Source: Amycolatopsis japonica (GTDB lineage Bacteria > Actinomycetota > Actinomycetes > Mycobacteriales > Pseudonocardiaceae). Taken from it: DNA of 64,000 bases. The stretch lies in assembly GCF_000732925.1 (NCBI RefSeq), contig NZ_CP008953.1, positions 8,053,001-8,117,000 on the forward strand, given 5' to 3'. Shown here in pieces: positions 48,760-57,147 of this stretch (position 1 is its first letter; the number at the start of each line of letters is the position of its first letter). The notes beneath the pieces are model-generated. The model made no database searches. It worked only from the letters and a program-made list of their open reading frames with translations, and was not told the origin of the DNA. Made by a program: the position numbers and the translations under genes.

Positions 48760-50039
48760 CCGCGACGGCGTCCGCCTCTCGGCTGAAGGCCACGATCGCC
48801 GCGTTGGCCGACGACCGGTTCGCGGGCCGCCGGGCAGGGACGCCCGGCGGCCGCGCGGCCGGTCACTGGCTCGCCGGGCAACTGCGGGCAATCGGCGCGT
48901 CGGTCACCACCGACGAGTTCCCCGTGGCGGGCGTGCGGGAGCTGTATCGCACGCCCGAGTTCTCCTGGAGCGCGGACTCGGCACCTCGGCGATGGGTGCA
49001 CCGCCGAGACTTCGCCGAGCACCTCGCATCGACGGACCTGCCCGCACCCCGCACGGGCGAGCTCGCGTTCACCGATTCCGATGCGTGGCGGGAGAAGTGG
49101 GTGCTCGCGCCGAACCTGGGAGTTTCGGCGCGAGCACTGACCGAGGGCGCCGCGGGGTTGCTGGTGCCCCGCGGAACGGACGCCGCAGGTTGGATGCCGA
49201 AGATGATCGCCGGACCGTCGGTGGGCGCTTTGCCGGTGATCGCCGTCTGCACCGAGCTCCACGAAGAGATGACTCGTGCGGGGTCGGGCACGGTGACCGC
49301 CTCGATGCCGATGCGAGTTGTCGAGGTCGCCGGGTCGAGCGTGCACGGGGTTCTCCGCGAACCCGCTGGCAGGTCGCCGAATGTGTTGTTGACCGCGCAC
49401 TTCGATGGAGTGGGTGACGACCCGGAGCAGCGGCTGCCCGCCGCCGCGGACAACGCCTCCGGTGTCGCCGTCGTCCTCGAAGCCGCACGCCTGCTCGCGC
49501 CGTTCCTGCCGGACCACGTCGGGCTGGCGGTGAGCCTGCTCGACGGTGAGGAAGCCGGGGCTCGCGGGTCCGCGCATCACGCGCCCAGCGTGCGTTCCGG
49601 CACCTACGTGATTAACGTCGACGGCGCCGCCAAGCTCGGCGACGGTGCCGCGGTCGAAGCGGGCGGGCCCGCGCACGACCTGCTGGCCGCGCTCGACCAA
49701 GCGGGACGGGAGACCGGGGTTCCGTTGCGGGCCGGGGCCATGCCGTCGGACAACCGGCGCTACGCCGCCGCAGGGCTGCCCGCTGTCGGGATCGGCATGG
49801 GAATGCCCGGCTACCAGACCCCGGCCGAAACCGAGGACCGTGTCGAGACCGAAACCCTCGTCGCGGCGACCCGGCTCGTCGTGGCGACGGTGCTTCAGCT
49901 GGCGACCCACTCACGCGGCCGATCGCCTCGACTCGCGCCGGCATCCGATCACAGGCGATTTCCGTTGGCCGACAACGGTTTCGTCGATGCGCAGCTCAGC
50001 AGCAGTGCTCACCGCGCCAGGCCTCACGGCCCTCCTTGA
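48756..50039 (+). CDS. M28 family (aminopeptidase-like) metallopeptidase
   Basis: 427 residues from ATG 48756, coupled to the CC-repeat gene. M28 zinc-ligand motifs: LLTAHFDGVGDD (His, Asp), AADNASGVAVVLEAARLL (Asp), LLDGEEAGARGS (Glu pair), INVDGAAKLGDG. There is no signal peptide, so it acts in the cytoplasm. A PA-like insert lies at about 105-200. Its role in an ars operon is unclear; a conjugate such as a mycothiol- or peptide-linked arsenical could be the substrate. The end overlaps the convergent cation transporter gene by 44 bases. Confidence 0.85.
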   Translation: MTATASASRLKATIAALADDRFAGRRAGTPGGRAAGHWLAGQLRAIGASVTTDEFPVAGVRELYRTPEFSWSADSAPRRWVHRRDFAEHLASTDLPAPRTGELAFTDSDAWREKWVLAPNLGVSARALTEGAAGLLVPRGTDAAGWMPKMIAGPSVGALPVIAVCTELHEEMTRAGSGTVTASMPMRVVEVAGSSVHGVLREPAGRSPNVLLTAHFDGVGDDPEQRLPAAADNASGVAVVLEAARLLAPFLPDHVGLAVSLLDGEEAGARGSAHHAPSVRSGTYVINVDGAAKLGDGAAVEAGGPAHDLLAALDQAGRETGVPLRAGAMPSDNRRYAAAGLPAVGIGMGMPGYQTPAETEDRVETETLVAATRLVVATVLQLATHSRGRSPRLAPASDHRRFPLADNGFVDAQLSSSAHRARPHGPP

Positions 50040-50700
50040 CGGCGACGGCGGCGATGACGAGCGCGACCAGCGGATCGGCCCAGTACCAGCCAAAGAGGCT
50101 GTTGAGCAGCAGCCCGACGAGCAGCACACCGGAGAGGTACGTGCAGAGCAGGGTCTGCTTGGAGTCGGCGACGGCGCTTGCCGAGCCGAGTTCGCGCCCG
50201 GCGCGCCGCTGGGCGTAGGACAGGAACGGCATCACCAGCAGCGAGACCGCCGCCAGCACGATGCCGACCGTGGAGTGCTCGGCGGGGTCGGCGCCGAACA
50301 GACTACGCACGGATTCGACGGTGACATAGGCGGCCAGAGCGAAGAAGGAGACCGCGATCACCTTGAGAGCGGTCCGTTCGCGGGCTTCCGGGTCCTTGCC
50401 GGAGAACTGCCAGGCGACCGCCGCGGCGGAGGCGACCTCGATGATCGAGTCCAGCCCGAAGCCGATCAGCGCGGTCGAGGACGCGATGGTCCCGGCGGAG
50501 ATGGCGACAATCGCTTCGATGATGTTGTACGTGATGGTCGCGGCAACGAACAACCGCACCCGACGCGACAGGACCGCGCGCCGTTCCGGGCTCACGGAAG
50601 CCGCGGTGGTGCTAGACGCGGCACAGCAGCCGTCGGAACAGCCCTCGGCCGGCGCATCGGCCATCGGCAGGTTTTCGCTGGATTCCACTTGTTCGCTCAT
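49996..50700 (-). CDS. Cation-efflux (CDF/TMEM163-like) transporter
   Basis: 234 residues. The N-terminus has a metal-binding patch (EGCSDGCCAASS). Six membrane helices follow; IGFGLDSIIEVASAAAVAW carries the Asp of the metal site. The protein ends in GEHCC, another Cys pair. It overlaps the CmtR gene by four bases (same strand), so it is induced by that sensor, likely for Cd(II), Pb(II) or Zn(II). Confidence 0.88.
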   Translation of the reverse strand: MSEQVESSENLPMADAPAEGCSDGCCAASSTTAASVSPERRAVLSRRVRLFVAATITYNIIEAIVAISAGTIASSTALIGFGLDSIIEVASAAAVAWQFSGKDPEARERTALKVIAVSFFALAAYVTVESVRSLFGADPAEHSTVGIVLAAVSLLVMPFLSYAQRRAGRELGSASAVADSKQTLLCTYLSGVLLVGLLLNSLFGWYWADPLVALVIAAVAVKEGREAWRGEHCC

Positions 50701-51059
50701 CGGATCGTCCTGATGCTGATCGCCGTGGCACCGGGAGCAGCCTGGTCGTCGATGCAGGGCTCGTCAATGTCGACGGCGAGGACGACCTGGACGAGTTCCC
50801 GCAGCGCGCAGGCGAGGTGGGCGTCGGCCAGAGCGTAGCGGACCTGGCGGCCCTCATAGGTGGCCACGACCAGGCCGCAGCCGCGCAGGCACGCGAGGTG
50901 GTTCGACACATTCGAGCGGCTCAAGCCGAGTTGTTCGGCCAGTTTCCCTGGGTAGCTCACGCCATCGAGGAGGGCGACCAGGATCTTGCAGCGGGTCGAG
51001 TCCGCGAGAGCCCGGCCGAGCCGGGCGAGGGCGGCACCGCGGGTTTCACACGTCAGCAC
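50697..51059 (-). CDS. cmtR: CmtR-like Cd/Pb-sensing ArsR-family repressor
   Basis: 120 residues from GTG 51059. The winged helix is LADSTRCKILVALLDGVSYPGKLAEQ with recognition helix LSRSNVSNHLACLRGCGLV. Cys57, Cys61 and Cys102 (HLACLRGC, DEPCID) are at exactly the positions of the Mycobacterium CmtR metal site, and Cys24 is also present. This predicts Cd(II)/Pb(II) sensing. It is the first gene of the pair with the cation transporter. Upstream, CAGCTA...TAGCTG (51060-51104) forms an outer dyad that may be its operator. Confidence 0.93.
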   Translation of the reverse strand: MLTCETRGAALARLGRALADSTRCKILVALLDGVSYPGKLAEQLGLSRSNVSNHLACLRGCGLVVATYEGRQVRYALADAHLACALRELVQVVLAVDIDEPCIDDQAAPGATAISIRTIR

Positions 51060-51135
51060 AGCTAGAACAGTACATCGGTCACTGATATAACAGCAATAGC
51101 TGAACTATCTGCGAAACGACACTGGGAGGGAAGCG

Positions 51136-51742
51136 ATGGCTGCGGTCGCGTTGCTGGTGTACCTGACGTACCTGGGTCTGGCCTTCGGAATGCGTAGCTG
51201 GCAGCAGTACCGGTGCACTGGCGACGTCGGTTTCCGCGGAGTGAGCGGGCGTCCGGGATCGCTCGAGTGGTGGGGCGGCGCCCTGTTCGCGGTCGCGGTC
51301 GTGCTCGGCCTCGTGGCGCCGGCTCTGCAGTTGGCCAGCGTGGTGGGGCCGTGGGCGGTGCTGGATGCCGCCGGCGTTCACGTCCTGGGACTTTTGCTGA
51401 CACTGGCCGGAGTCGTGGGTACACTGGCCGCGCAGCAAAGCATGGGCACCTCATGGCGCATCGGGCGTCGATCAAACCGAAGCGACCCCTCTGGTCACCA
51501 GCGGCGTGTTCCGCTGGGCCCGCAACCCAGTGTTCACCGCGATGATCGCCGCCGCGCTGGAAATCACGCTGCTGGCACCGAACCTGGTTGCCTTCGCCGG
51601 TTTAGTCGCGCTGGCCGCGGCGATCGAGATCCAGGTCCGCGCCGTGGAGGAGCCTTACCTACTGACGGCCCATGGCTCCGCCTATCGCGACTACGCGTCG
51701 CGAACCGGCAGGTTCCTGCCGGGATTGGGGCGTCTGGCCTGA
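51136..51742 (+). pseudogene. Isoprenylcysteine-carboxyl-methyltransferase-family protein, frameshifted
   Basis: The first 110 residues (VALLVYLTYLGLAFGMRSWQ, membrane helices, MGTSWRIG) are in one frame and the rest (VFRWARNPVFTAMIAAALEI, EEPYLLTAHGSAYRDYASRT) in another. One extra G in the GGG run at 51463-51465 causes it; removing it gives a continuous ICMT-like protein of about 200 residues with the usual R-N-P and E-E-P-Y-L motifs. It could be a decayed gene or a sequencing error. It is divergent from the cmtR gene and may belong to that metal regulon. Confidence 0.8.
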
Positions 51743-51757
51743 GCGGATCTGGGTGGG

Positions 51758-52819
51758 TCACCGGCGACCGGTGTCCAATGCGGCCTTGATGTCGGTGACC
51801 GCGGCCCGCGCGGTCATGCCGACGCCGATGAGTGTGGCCGAGGCCGGCCCGGTCCAGTCGCCGTAGCCGAGCAGGTGCAGCCGGGGCTCGGCGACGGCGC
51901 GGGTGCCTTCGGTGGGGATGTGGCCGCGGGTGGTGCGCAGCCGCAGTGGGGCGAGGTGGCTCAACGCGGGGCGGAACCCGGTGCACCAGATGACCGCGTC
52001 GGCGTGCCGCCGGGTGCCGTCTGTCCACACAGGACCGTCAGCGTCGAGTCGCGCGAACATCGGGCTCGGCCGCAGCAGTCCGGCGTCGCGTGCTTCGCGG
52101 ACGGGCGGGACGGCGACGATGTCACCTAACCCGGCGACTCCGGCGGTGTCGGCCTGCCCGGTCTCCAGGGCTTGACGGCGCCGGGTGGCGACGTCGAAGA
52201 GGGCCTTGCCGTCGATGTGGTCGGGCAGGTAGCGGGGCGGGCGGCGGGTGACCCAGGTCAGGTTCGCCGTGCCCGCGAGGTCGGCGGCGATCTGTGCGCC
52301 GGAGTTGCCGCCGCCGACCACCACGACGTCCTGGCCTGCGAACTCCTCCGGGCCCCGGTAGTCCACCGTGTGCAGCTGGCGGCCGGTGAAACCGCCCGGC
52401 ATGAGCGGCAGGAAGGGACGCCACCAGGTTCCGGTGGCGCTGATGACCGCCTCGGCGCTCCACTCCCCTGTATCGGTGCTCACCTGGAACCGGTCGCTGT
52501 CCCGGGACACGGCGGTCACCGTCTCCCCGCGGCGGATCGGGAGTTCGTAGCGTTTCTCGTACGCGGCCAGATAGTCGACAACGTGTTCGGCGGTCGGATA
52601 CCCGGGCCCTGGATAGGGCGGCATCGGCCACCCCGGCAGGGAACTGTGCTGTGCCGGGGAGAACAGCCGCAGCGAGTCCCAGCCGTGGATCCAGGCGCCG
52701 CCCGGCTGGGTTCGGGCGTCGAGGATGACGAAGTCCAGGCCGGCGCGGCGCAGGTAGTAGCCCGCGGCGAGACCGGCCTGACCTCCGCCGATGACCACCA
52801 CCCGCACGGCTGCGGTCAC
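51758..52819 (-). CDS. ArsO-like flavin-dependent monooxygenase (ars cluster 2)
   Basis: 353 residues from GTG 52819, whose GTGA overlaps the acr3 stop. FAD motif VVVIGGGQAGLAAGYYLRRAG, FMO motif GGAWIHGWDSLRLFSPAQHSSLPG, NADPH motif DVVVVGGGNSGAQIAADLA and WCTGFRPALSHLAPL are intact. It is the last gene of the leftward arsC2-arsC-acr3 operon. It resembles the ArsO-like protein at 45473-46561 and probably oxidises an organoarsenical. Confidence 0.9.
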   Translation of the reverse strand: MTAAVRVVVIGGGQAGLAAGYYLRRAGLDFVILDARTQPGGAWIHGWDSLRLFSPAQHSSLPGWPMPPYPGPGYPTAEHVVDYLAAYEKRYELPIRRGETVTAVSRDSDRFQVSTDTGEWSAEAVISATGTWWRPFLPLMPGGFTGRQLHTVDYRGPEEFAGQDVVVVGGGNSGAQIAADLAGTANLTWVTRRPPRYLPDHIDGKALFDVATRRRQALETGQADTAGVAGLGDIVAVPPVREARDAGLLRPSPMFARLDADGPVWTDGTRRHADAVIWCTGFRPALSHLAPLRLRTTRGHIPTEGTRAVAEPRLHLLGYGDWTGPASATLIGVGMTARAAVTDIKAALDTGRR

Positions 52820-53907
52820 TCCGCGGGCGCTTTCGCGGTCCAACGCTTGCGCAACCAGAGGCTGACGTAGACCAGCGCGACGAGCACCGGTACTTCGATC
52901 AGCGGTCCGACGACCCCGGCGAGCGCCTGCCCCGAGGTGACGCCGAAGACGCCGATGGCGACGGCGATCGCGAGTTCGAAGTTGTTGCCCGCCGCGGTGA
53001 ACGCCAGCGTCGTGGTGCGCTCGTAGGAGAGACCGGACGCCTTGCCCAGCAGGTAGCCGCCGATCCACATGATCGCGAAGTACACCAGCAACGGCAGCGC
53101 GATCCGGGCGACGTCGAGCGGGCGGGAGGTGATGTTGTCGCCCTGCAGGGCGAACAGGATCACGATGGTGAACAGCAGGCCGTAGAGCGCGATGGGGCCG
53201 ATCTTGGGCAGGAACTCGCCCTCGTACCAGTCGCGGCCCTTGCTCCGCTCCCCGATGCGGCGGGAAAGGTATCCGGCGGCGAGCGGGATACCGAGGAAGA
53301 TGACGACGCTGAGCGCGATCTCCCACGGCGAGAAGTCGACGTTCGTGGTGTCCAAGCCCAGCCAGCCGGGGAGCAGGTCGAGGTAGAACCAGCCGAGCAC
53401 GCCGAACATGATCACCTGGAAGACGGAGTTCAGCGCGACCAGCACCGCCGCGGCCTCCCGGTCACCGCAGGCGAGGTCGTTCCAGATGATCACCATCGCG
53501 ATACACCGCGCGAGACCCACGATGATCAGCCCGGTCCGGTACTCCGGCAGATCGGGCAACATCAGCCAGGCGAGCGCGAACATCAGCGCCGGACCGAGAA
53601 TCCAGTTCAGCACCAAGGAAAGCACCATCGTGCGCTTGTCCTTGGTCACGGTGTCGAGCTTGTCGTAGCGGACCTTCGCCAGCACCGGGTACATCATCAG
53701 CAACAGACCGAGCGCGATCGGCAGCGACACCTGCCCGATCTTCACCGCGTCCAGCACACCCTGCAGACCGGGGATCACACTGCCCAGCAGAAGCCCGGCG
53801 CCCATCGCGACGATGATCCAGACCGGCAGGAACCGGTCCAAAAAGGACAGTTTGTGCAGGACGTCGGTGTCGGCCGGGGCACCGGCCTTGTCGGCGGTCT
53901 GAGTCAC
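52816..53907 (-). CDS. acr3: Arsenite efflux permease ACR3
   Basis: 363 residues from GTG 53907 (GGAG eight bases ahead). Ten membrane helices. The segment LARCIAMVIIWNDLACGD in helix 4 carries the essential Cys of ACR3 proteins, and AFTAAGNNFELAIAVAIGVFG contains the conserved Glu of helix 9. It expels As(III) coupled to the proton gradient. It follows the two arsenate reductase genes, which supply its substrate. Confidence 0.96.
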   Translation of the reverse strand: MTQTADKAGAPADTDVLHKLSFLDRFLPVWIIVAMGAGLLLGSVIPGLQGVLDAVKIGQVSLPIALGLLLMMYPVLAKVRYDKLDTVTKDKRTMVLSLVLNWILGPALMFALAWLMLPDLPEYRTGLIIVGLARCIAMVIIWNDLACGDREAAAVLVALNSVFQVIMFGVLGWFYLDLLPGWLGLDTTNVDFSPWEIALSVVIFLGIPLAAGYLSRRIGERSKGRDWYEGEFLPKIGPIALYGLLFTIVILFALQGDNITSRPLDVARIALPLLVYFAIMWIGGYLLGKASGLSYERTTTLAFTAAGNNFELAIAVAIGVFGVTSGQALAGVVGPLIEVPVLVALVYVSLWLRKRWTAKAPAE

Positions 53908-53947
53908 GGGCTGGTCTCCATAAGTGCGAGGAAGGCGGAAGTGAGGG

Positions 53948-54352
53948 TCAGGCGTCGAGGATTTCGGCGACCAGGCCACGGATCCGCCGGTCGATCTCGT
54001 CACGGATCGGGCGAACGGCCTCCACACCCTGACCCGCGGGATCCTCCAGCGGCCAGTCGAGGTAACGCTTGCCGGGGAACACCGGGCAGGTATCGCCGCA
54101 CCCCATGGTGATCACCACATCGGACGCTTCGACGTCCGCAGTGGACAGCTTGCTCGGCACCTCGGCCGTGATGTCCAGACCCCACTCGGCCAGTGCCGCG
54201 GCAGCAGCGGGGTTCACTTTCTCCGCGGGCTCGGAACCCGCGGACCGGACGGCGATCCGGCCGAGCGAGTAGTGCTGCAACAGCGCGGCAGCCATCTGGG
54301 AGCGGCCGGCGTTGTGCACGCACACGAACAACACCTCAGGCGTGCGGGACAT
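53948..54352 (-). CDS. arsC: Arsenate reductase, low-molecular-weight phosphatase type
   Basis: 134 residues from ATG 54352 (GAGAGGATCC). The P-loop CVHNAGRSQMAAALL is the CX5R active site, GCGDTCPVFPGKRYLDWPLEDP includes the second Cys and the general-acid Asp. This is the mycothiol- or thioredoxin-linked single-domain form. It reduces As(V) to As(III) for Acr3. Third in sequence: arsC2, arsC, acr3, flavoprotein. Confidence 0.95.
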   Translation of the reverse strand: MSRTPEVLFVCVHNAGRSQMAAALLQHYSLGRIAVRSAGSEPAEKVNPAAAAALAEWGLDITAEVPSKLSTADVEASDVVITMGCGDTCPVFPGKRYLDWPLEDPAGQGVEAVRPIRDEIDRRIRGLVAEILDA

Positions 54353-54416
54353 GAATGGATCCTCTCGAGACAATGTTGCTGCATTCATGACGATCGGTGC
54401 GAGTGAGCATCGATCC

Positions 54417-55058
54417 TCAACCCTGGAGTTCTTCGAGCAGTTGGCGGACCCGGCGGTCGATCTCATCTCGGATCGTCCGGACCACGCTCAGGGGCTGGTT
54501 CATCGGATCGGGCACGTCCCAGTCGAGGTAGCGCTTGCCTGGATAGACAGGGCAGGCGTCCCCGCAGCCCATGGTGACGACCACGTCCGCGGCACGGACG
54601 ACCTCGTCGGTCAGCGGCTTGGGGAACCCGTTCGACAGCTCGATGTCGAACTCGCCGAGCGCCTCCGTGATGACCGGCGGGATCGTCCCGGTCGGCTGCG
54701 ACCCGGCCGAACGGACCATGACATGCCCGAAAGCGTGGTGGGCGAGTAGCGCCGCGGCCATCTGTGACCGGCCGACGTTGTGCACGCAGACGAACAACAC
54801 CTGCGGTGCGGTGACCTGGGTCAGCCCATCGGCCTTGGCCAGGTCGAGCAGGCGTTCGCGGGCGAACCGTGCGGTCAGCGTGGACAGGTGGGTCTTGACC
54901 GTCGCCGTCCGTTCGAGCAAGTAGTAGGTCTCGGTGACGAAACGTTCGACCGTATCCCGGCCGAAGGTGCCCTGGAACCTGTCGCCGAGCTCGTCGGCAA
55001 TCCGATCGAGCACGTCCAGCACCTTGCCGGCGGGCAAACCGTCCGTGGCGTGGGTCAT
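54417..55058 (-). CDS. arsC: Arsenate reductase with N-terminal three-helix-bundle domain
   Basis: 213 residues. The N-terminal about 80 residues (LPAGKVLDVLDRIADELGDRF, TYYLLERTATVKTHLSTLTARFARERLL) are the actinobacterial three-helix bundle used for dimerisation. The C-terminal catalytic domain has CVHNVGRSQMAAALLAHHAF (CX5R) and GCGDACPVYPGKRYLDWDVPDP. The layout matches the mycothiol/mycoredoxin-dependent ArsC of Corynebacterium. First gene of the ars cluster 2 operon, divergent from arsR. Confidence 0.95.
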   Translation of the reverse strand: MTHATDGLPAGKVLDVLDRIADELGDRFQGTFGRDTVERFVTETYYLLERTATVKTHLSTLTARFARERLLDLAKADGLTQVTAPQVLFVCVHNVGRSQMAAALLAHHAFGHVMVRSAGSQPTGTIPPVITEALGEFDIELSNGFPKPLTDEVVRAADVVVTMGCGDACPVYPGKRYLDWDVPDPMNQPLSVVRTIRDEIDRRVRQLLEELQG

Positions 55059-55103
55059 GACGTCTCCTCAAGACAAGGACAACTGGATCGAAGTCTGTGA
55101 ATC

Positions 55104-55139
55104 CAATTCAAGAGCCTGCATCGATGTTTGTCAATTCAA
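55104..55139. promoter_or_regulatory. Probable ArsR operator of ars cluster 2
   Basis: CAATTCAA occurs twice in direct orientation (55104-55111 and 55132-55139) around the palindrome CATCGATG (55119-55126), between the divergent arsC2 and arsR genes. The region is AT-rich compared with its surroundings, as expected of a shared operator/promoter. Confidence 0.5.
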
Positions 55140-55181
55140 CCGGTATGATCTCCTTCGGGTCACCCGTACCGAGGAGGGCGC

Positions 55182-55649
55182 ATGGCGTTGGAGAACGGAC
55201 GCACCCGCAAGCCGGTGCCCGTCACACTGCTGATGGCCGAGCCCGCGGACGTCGTCACGCAGGAAGAGGCAGAGCGGGCGGCGAAGTTATTCAAGGCGTT
55301 GTCGGATCCGGTGCGTATCCGCCTGTTGTCGCTGGTGCGTTACTCGCCTGGCGGCGAGGCTTGTTTCTGCGACCTCGCCGAGGAGTTCGACATGCCGCAG
55401 CCGTCGCTGAGTCACCACCTTCGCGTGCTGGTGACGGCTGGGATCCTCGATCGGGAGCGACGCGGAACCTGGAGCTGGTACAGCGTCCAGCCCGAACTGC
55501 TACAGACCCTGGAAACGCTTCTGCGCAGCGGCGGCCCCCTCGCGGACCGAGCTGCTCCGCTCTCACCCCGAGAGCGGAGCTCCGCTGCTGAACCGCCCGT
55601 ACTCGCCACCATGGTGACTAGCCACTCGAGCCCAGCGGGCGGACACTGA
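55182..55649 (+). CDS. arsR: ArsR family As(III)-responsive repressor (ars cluster 2)
   Basis: 155 residues. Winged helix FKALSDPVRIRLLSLVRYSP with the metalloid site ACFCDLAEEFDM, recognition helix PQPSLSHHLRVLVTAGIL and the wing RGTWSWYSV. The N- and C-terminal tails (about 30 residues each) are longer than usual. It is divergent from the arsC2-arsC-acr3-flavoprotein operon and probably controls it and itself. Confidence 0.93.
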   Translation: MALENGRTRKPVPVTLLMAEPADVVTQEEAERAAKLFKALSDPVRIRLLSLVRYSPGGEACFCDLAEEFDMPQPSLSHHLRVLVTAGILDRERRGTWSWYSVQPELLQTLETLLRSGGPLADRAAPLSPRERSSAAEPPVLATMVTSHSSPAGGH

Positions 55650-55653
55650 CTGG

Positions 55654-56199
55654 ATGGACCGGGACGCGGTTCACCAGGACTGGGAACGAGTTCGTCTCAC
55701 CTTCGGCCGGCTACTCGACGAGGCGAGCGATGCCGACCTGCGCCGTCGTAGCGACGGAACGCGATGGACCAACCGGCAGTTGCTGTTCCACATGCTGCTC
55801 GGATTCCTGATCATGCGCGCCCTGCTGAACCTCGTGCGGCTGCTCGGCCGCCTCCCGCCCGGCGTCAGCCGCGGCTACGCCCGCCTGCTCAACGCGGGGA
55901 CTCGCCCCTTCGACGTCGTGAACTACCTCGGCTCCTGGCTCGCCGGAAACACGCTCACCCGACGGGCCATGAAGCGCCTCTGCGACCACACGATCAGCCG
56001 CCTCCACCACCGCCTCGACGCCGAAACCGACACCGACCTCGCCCGCGGCATGTATTACCCGGACCGATGGGATCCGTTCTTCACCGAGTACATGACCCTG
56101 GCCGACGTCTACCGCTTCCCTGCGCAGCATTTCGACTTCCACCAACAGCAGCTCAGGCTGCCTGCCCAAGGGAATCGTGACGGGCGCCAGGAACAGTGA
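55654..56199 (+). CDS. DinB-like four-helix-bundle protein
   Basis: 181 residues, starting four bases after arsR. RVRLTFGRLLDEASDADLRRRSDGTRWTNRQLLFHML is the DinB/YfiT-type start with the first His ligand, and MTLADVYRFPAQHFDFHQQQL supplies the others (His-x3-His). Such proteins are metal-binding thiol-S-transferases in actinobacteria, using mycothiol in some members. A role in conjugating the arsenical with mycothiol would fit, but is inferred. Co-transcription with arsR is likely. Confidence 0.8.
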   Translation: MDRDAVHQDWERVRLTFGRLLDEASDADLRRRSDGTRWTNRQLLFHMLLGFLIMRALLNLVRLLGRLPPGVSRGYARLLNAGTRPFDVVNYLGSWLAGNTLTRRAMKRLCDHTISRLHHRLDAETDTDLARGMYYPDRWDPFFTEYMTLADVYRFPAQHFDFHQQQLRLPAQGNRDGRQEQ

Positions 56200-56292
56200 A
56201 GCGATCGCGGTAGATCACTCCTTTGGCCGCTCACACGGTGACAAATCCGGAGTTACGTTGGGTAGTTCACGTGGACGGATCGGGGAGGTCCG

Positions 56293-57147
56293 ATGACGCA
56301 GCTTCCGATGTTCGGCCAGCCACCGGACACACCCACCGCCAAACCGGCGGGCGATCAGGCTGTCACCTTGCAGGTCCTGATCACCGTGAAAGCGGCGCCC
56401 AACCCCTCCGAGAAGTACGGCGAAACCGTCTGCGTGGCCGGGCTCAGCCTCGACCACGATCGCCCCGGCTGGATCCGCCTCTACCCGATCAACTTCCGCG
56501 AGCTCGGCCCTGACGCGAGCTTCGCGAAATACGACGTCGTGACGGTCGAGGCAGTCCCGGCGAGGCAGGACAGCAGACAGGAGAGCTGGCGACCGCGGAT
56601 GCCCACCCTGAAGGTCGGGAAACACCTGACCAAGTGGTCGCACCGCCGCCCGTGGATCGATCCGGCGATCAGCGAACACACCACGATGTGCCGTCTCGTG
56701 CGCGGCGCCACCATGAGCACGCAGTCACTGGCCCTCATCCGCCCGAAAAGGATCACGGCCCTGCGAATTACCCGGCATCAGGGTTGGTCGAAGGCTCAGC
56801 AAGCCAAGATCGACAGCTACGTCGGCCAGCTCGATCTGTTCGAGAACGAGGACCGGACGCCGCTACGAGCGCCACGGTTCGCCGGCACCTATCACTACGA
56901 GTGCGAAGAGCGCGATTGCAACGGCCACAAGCAGGGGTTCATCGACTGGGAGTTCGTCGCCTTCCAGATCCGGAACCTCCGCGGTATGAACGATGCCGAC
57001 GCCGCCCAACTTCTCGAGCAGCGGTTCTTGCGCGAAGTCTGCGGCCCTGACCGTGAGGTCGCCTTCTACGTCGGCAACGTCGCAGCGCATCCCCGGACGT
57101 TCAGCGTCCTCGGCGTTTACTGGCCGCCGCGGTCAGTTCCGAGGTAG
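56293..57147 (+). CDS. Unknown protein with C-x5-C-x2-H motif, convergent with DUF488 gene
   Basis: 284 residues. ATG 56293 follows GGGGAGG. After a Pro-rich start, residues about 25-95 form a beta-rich domain (VTLQVLITVKAAPNPSEKYG, RPGWIRLYPINFREL). Near residue 200 is YHYECEERDCNGHKQGFIDWEF, a compact Cys/His metal site, then EVAFYVGNVAAHPRTFSVLG. I do not recognise a named family. It overlaps the stop region of the DUF488 gene on the other strand by 15 bases, an arrangement suggesting joint mobility. A defence function is possible. Confidence 0.7.
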   Translation: MTQLPMFGQPPDTPTAKPAGDQAVTLQVLITVKAAPNPSEKYGETVCVAGLSLDHDRPGWIRLYPINFRELGPDASFAKYDVVTVEAVPARQDSRQESWRPRMPTLKVGKHLTKWSHRRPWIDPAISEHTTMCRLVRGATMSTQSLALIRPKRITALRITRHQGWSKAQQAKIDSYVGQLDLFENEDRTPLRAPRFAGTYHYECEERDCNGHKQGFIDWEFVAFQIRNLRGMNDADAAQLLEQRFLREVCGPDREVAFYVGNVAAHPRTFSVLGVYWPPRSVPR

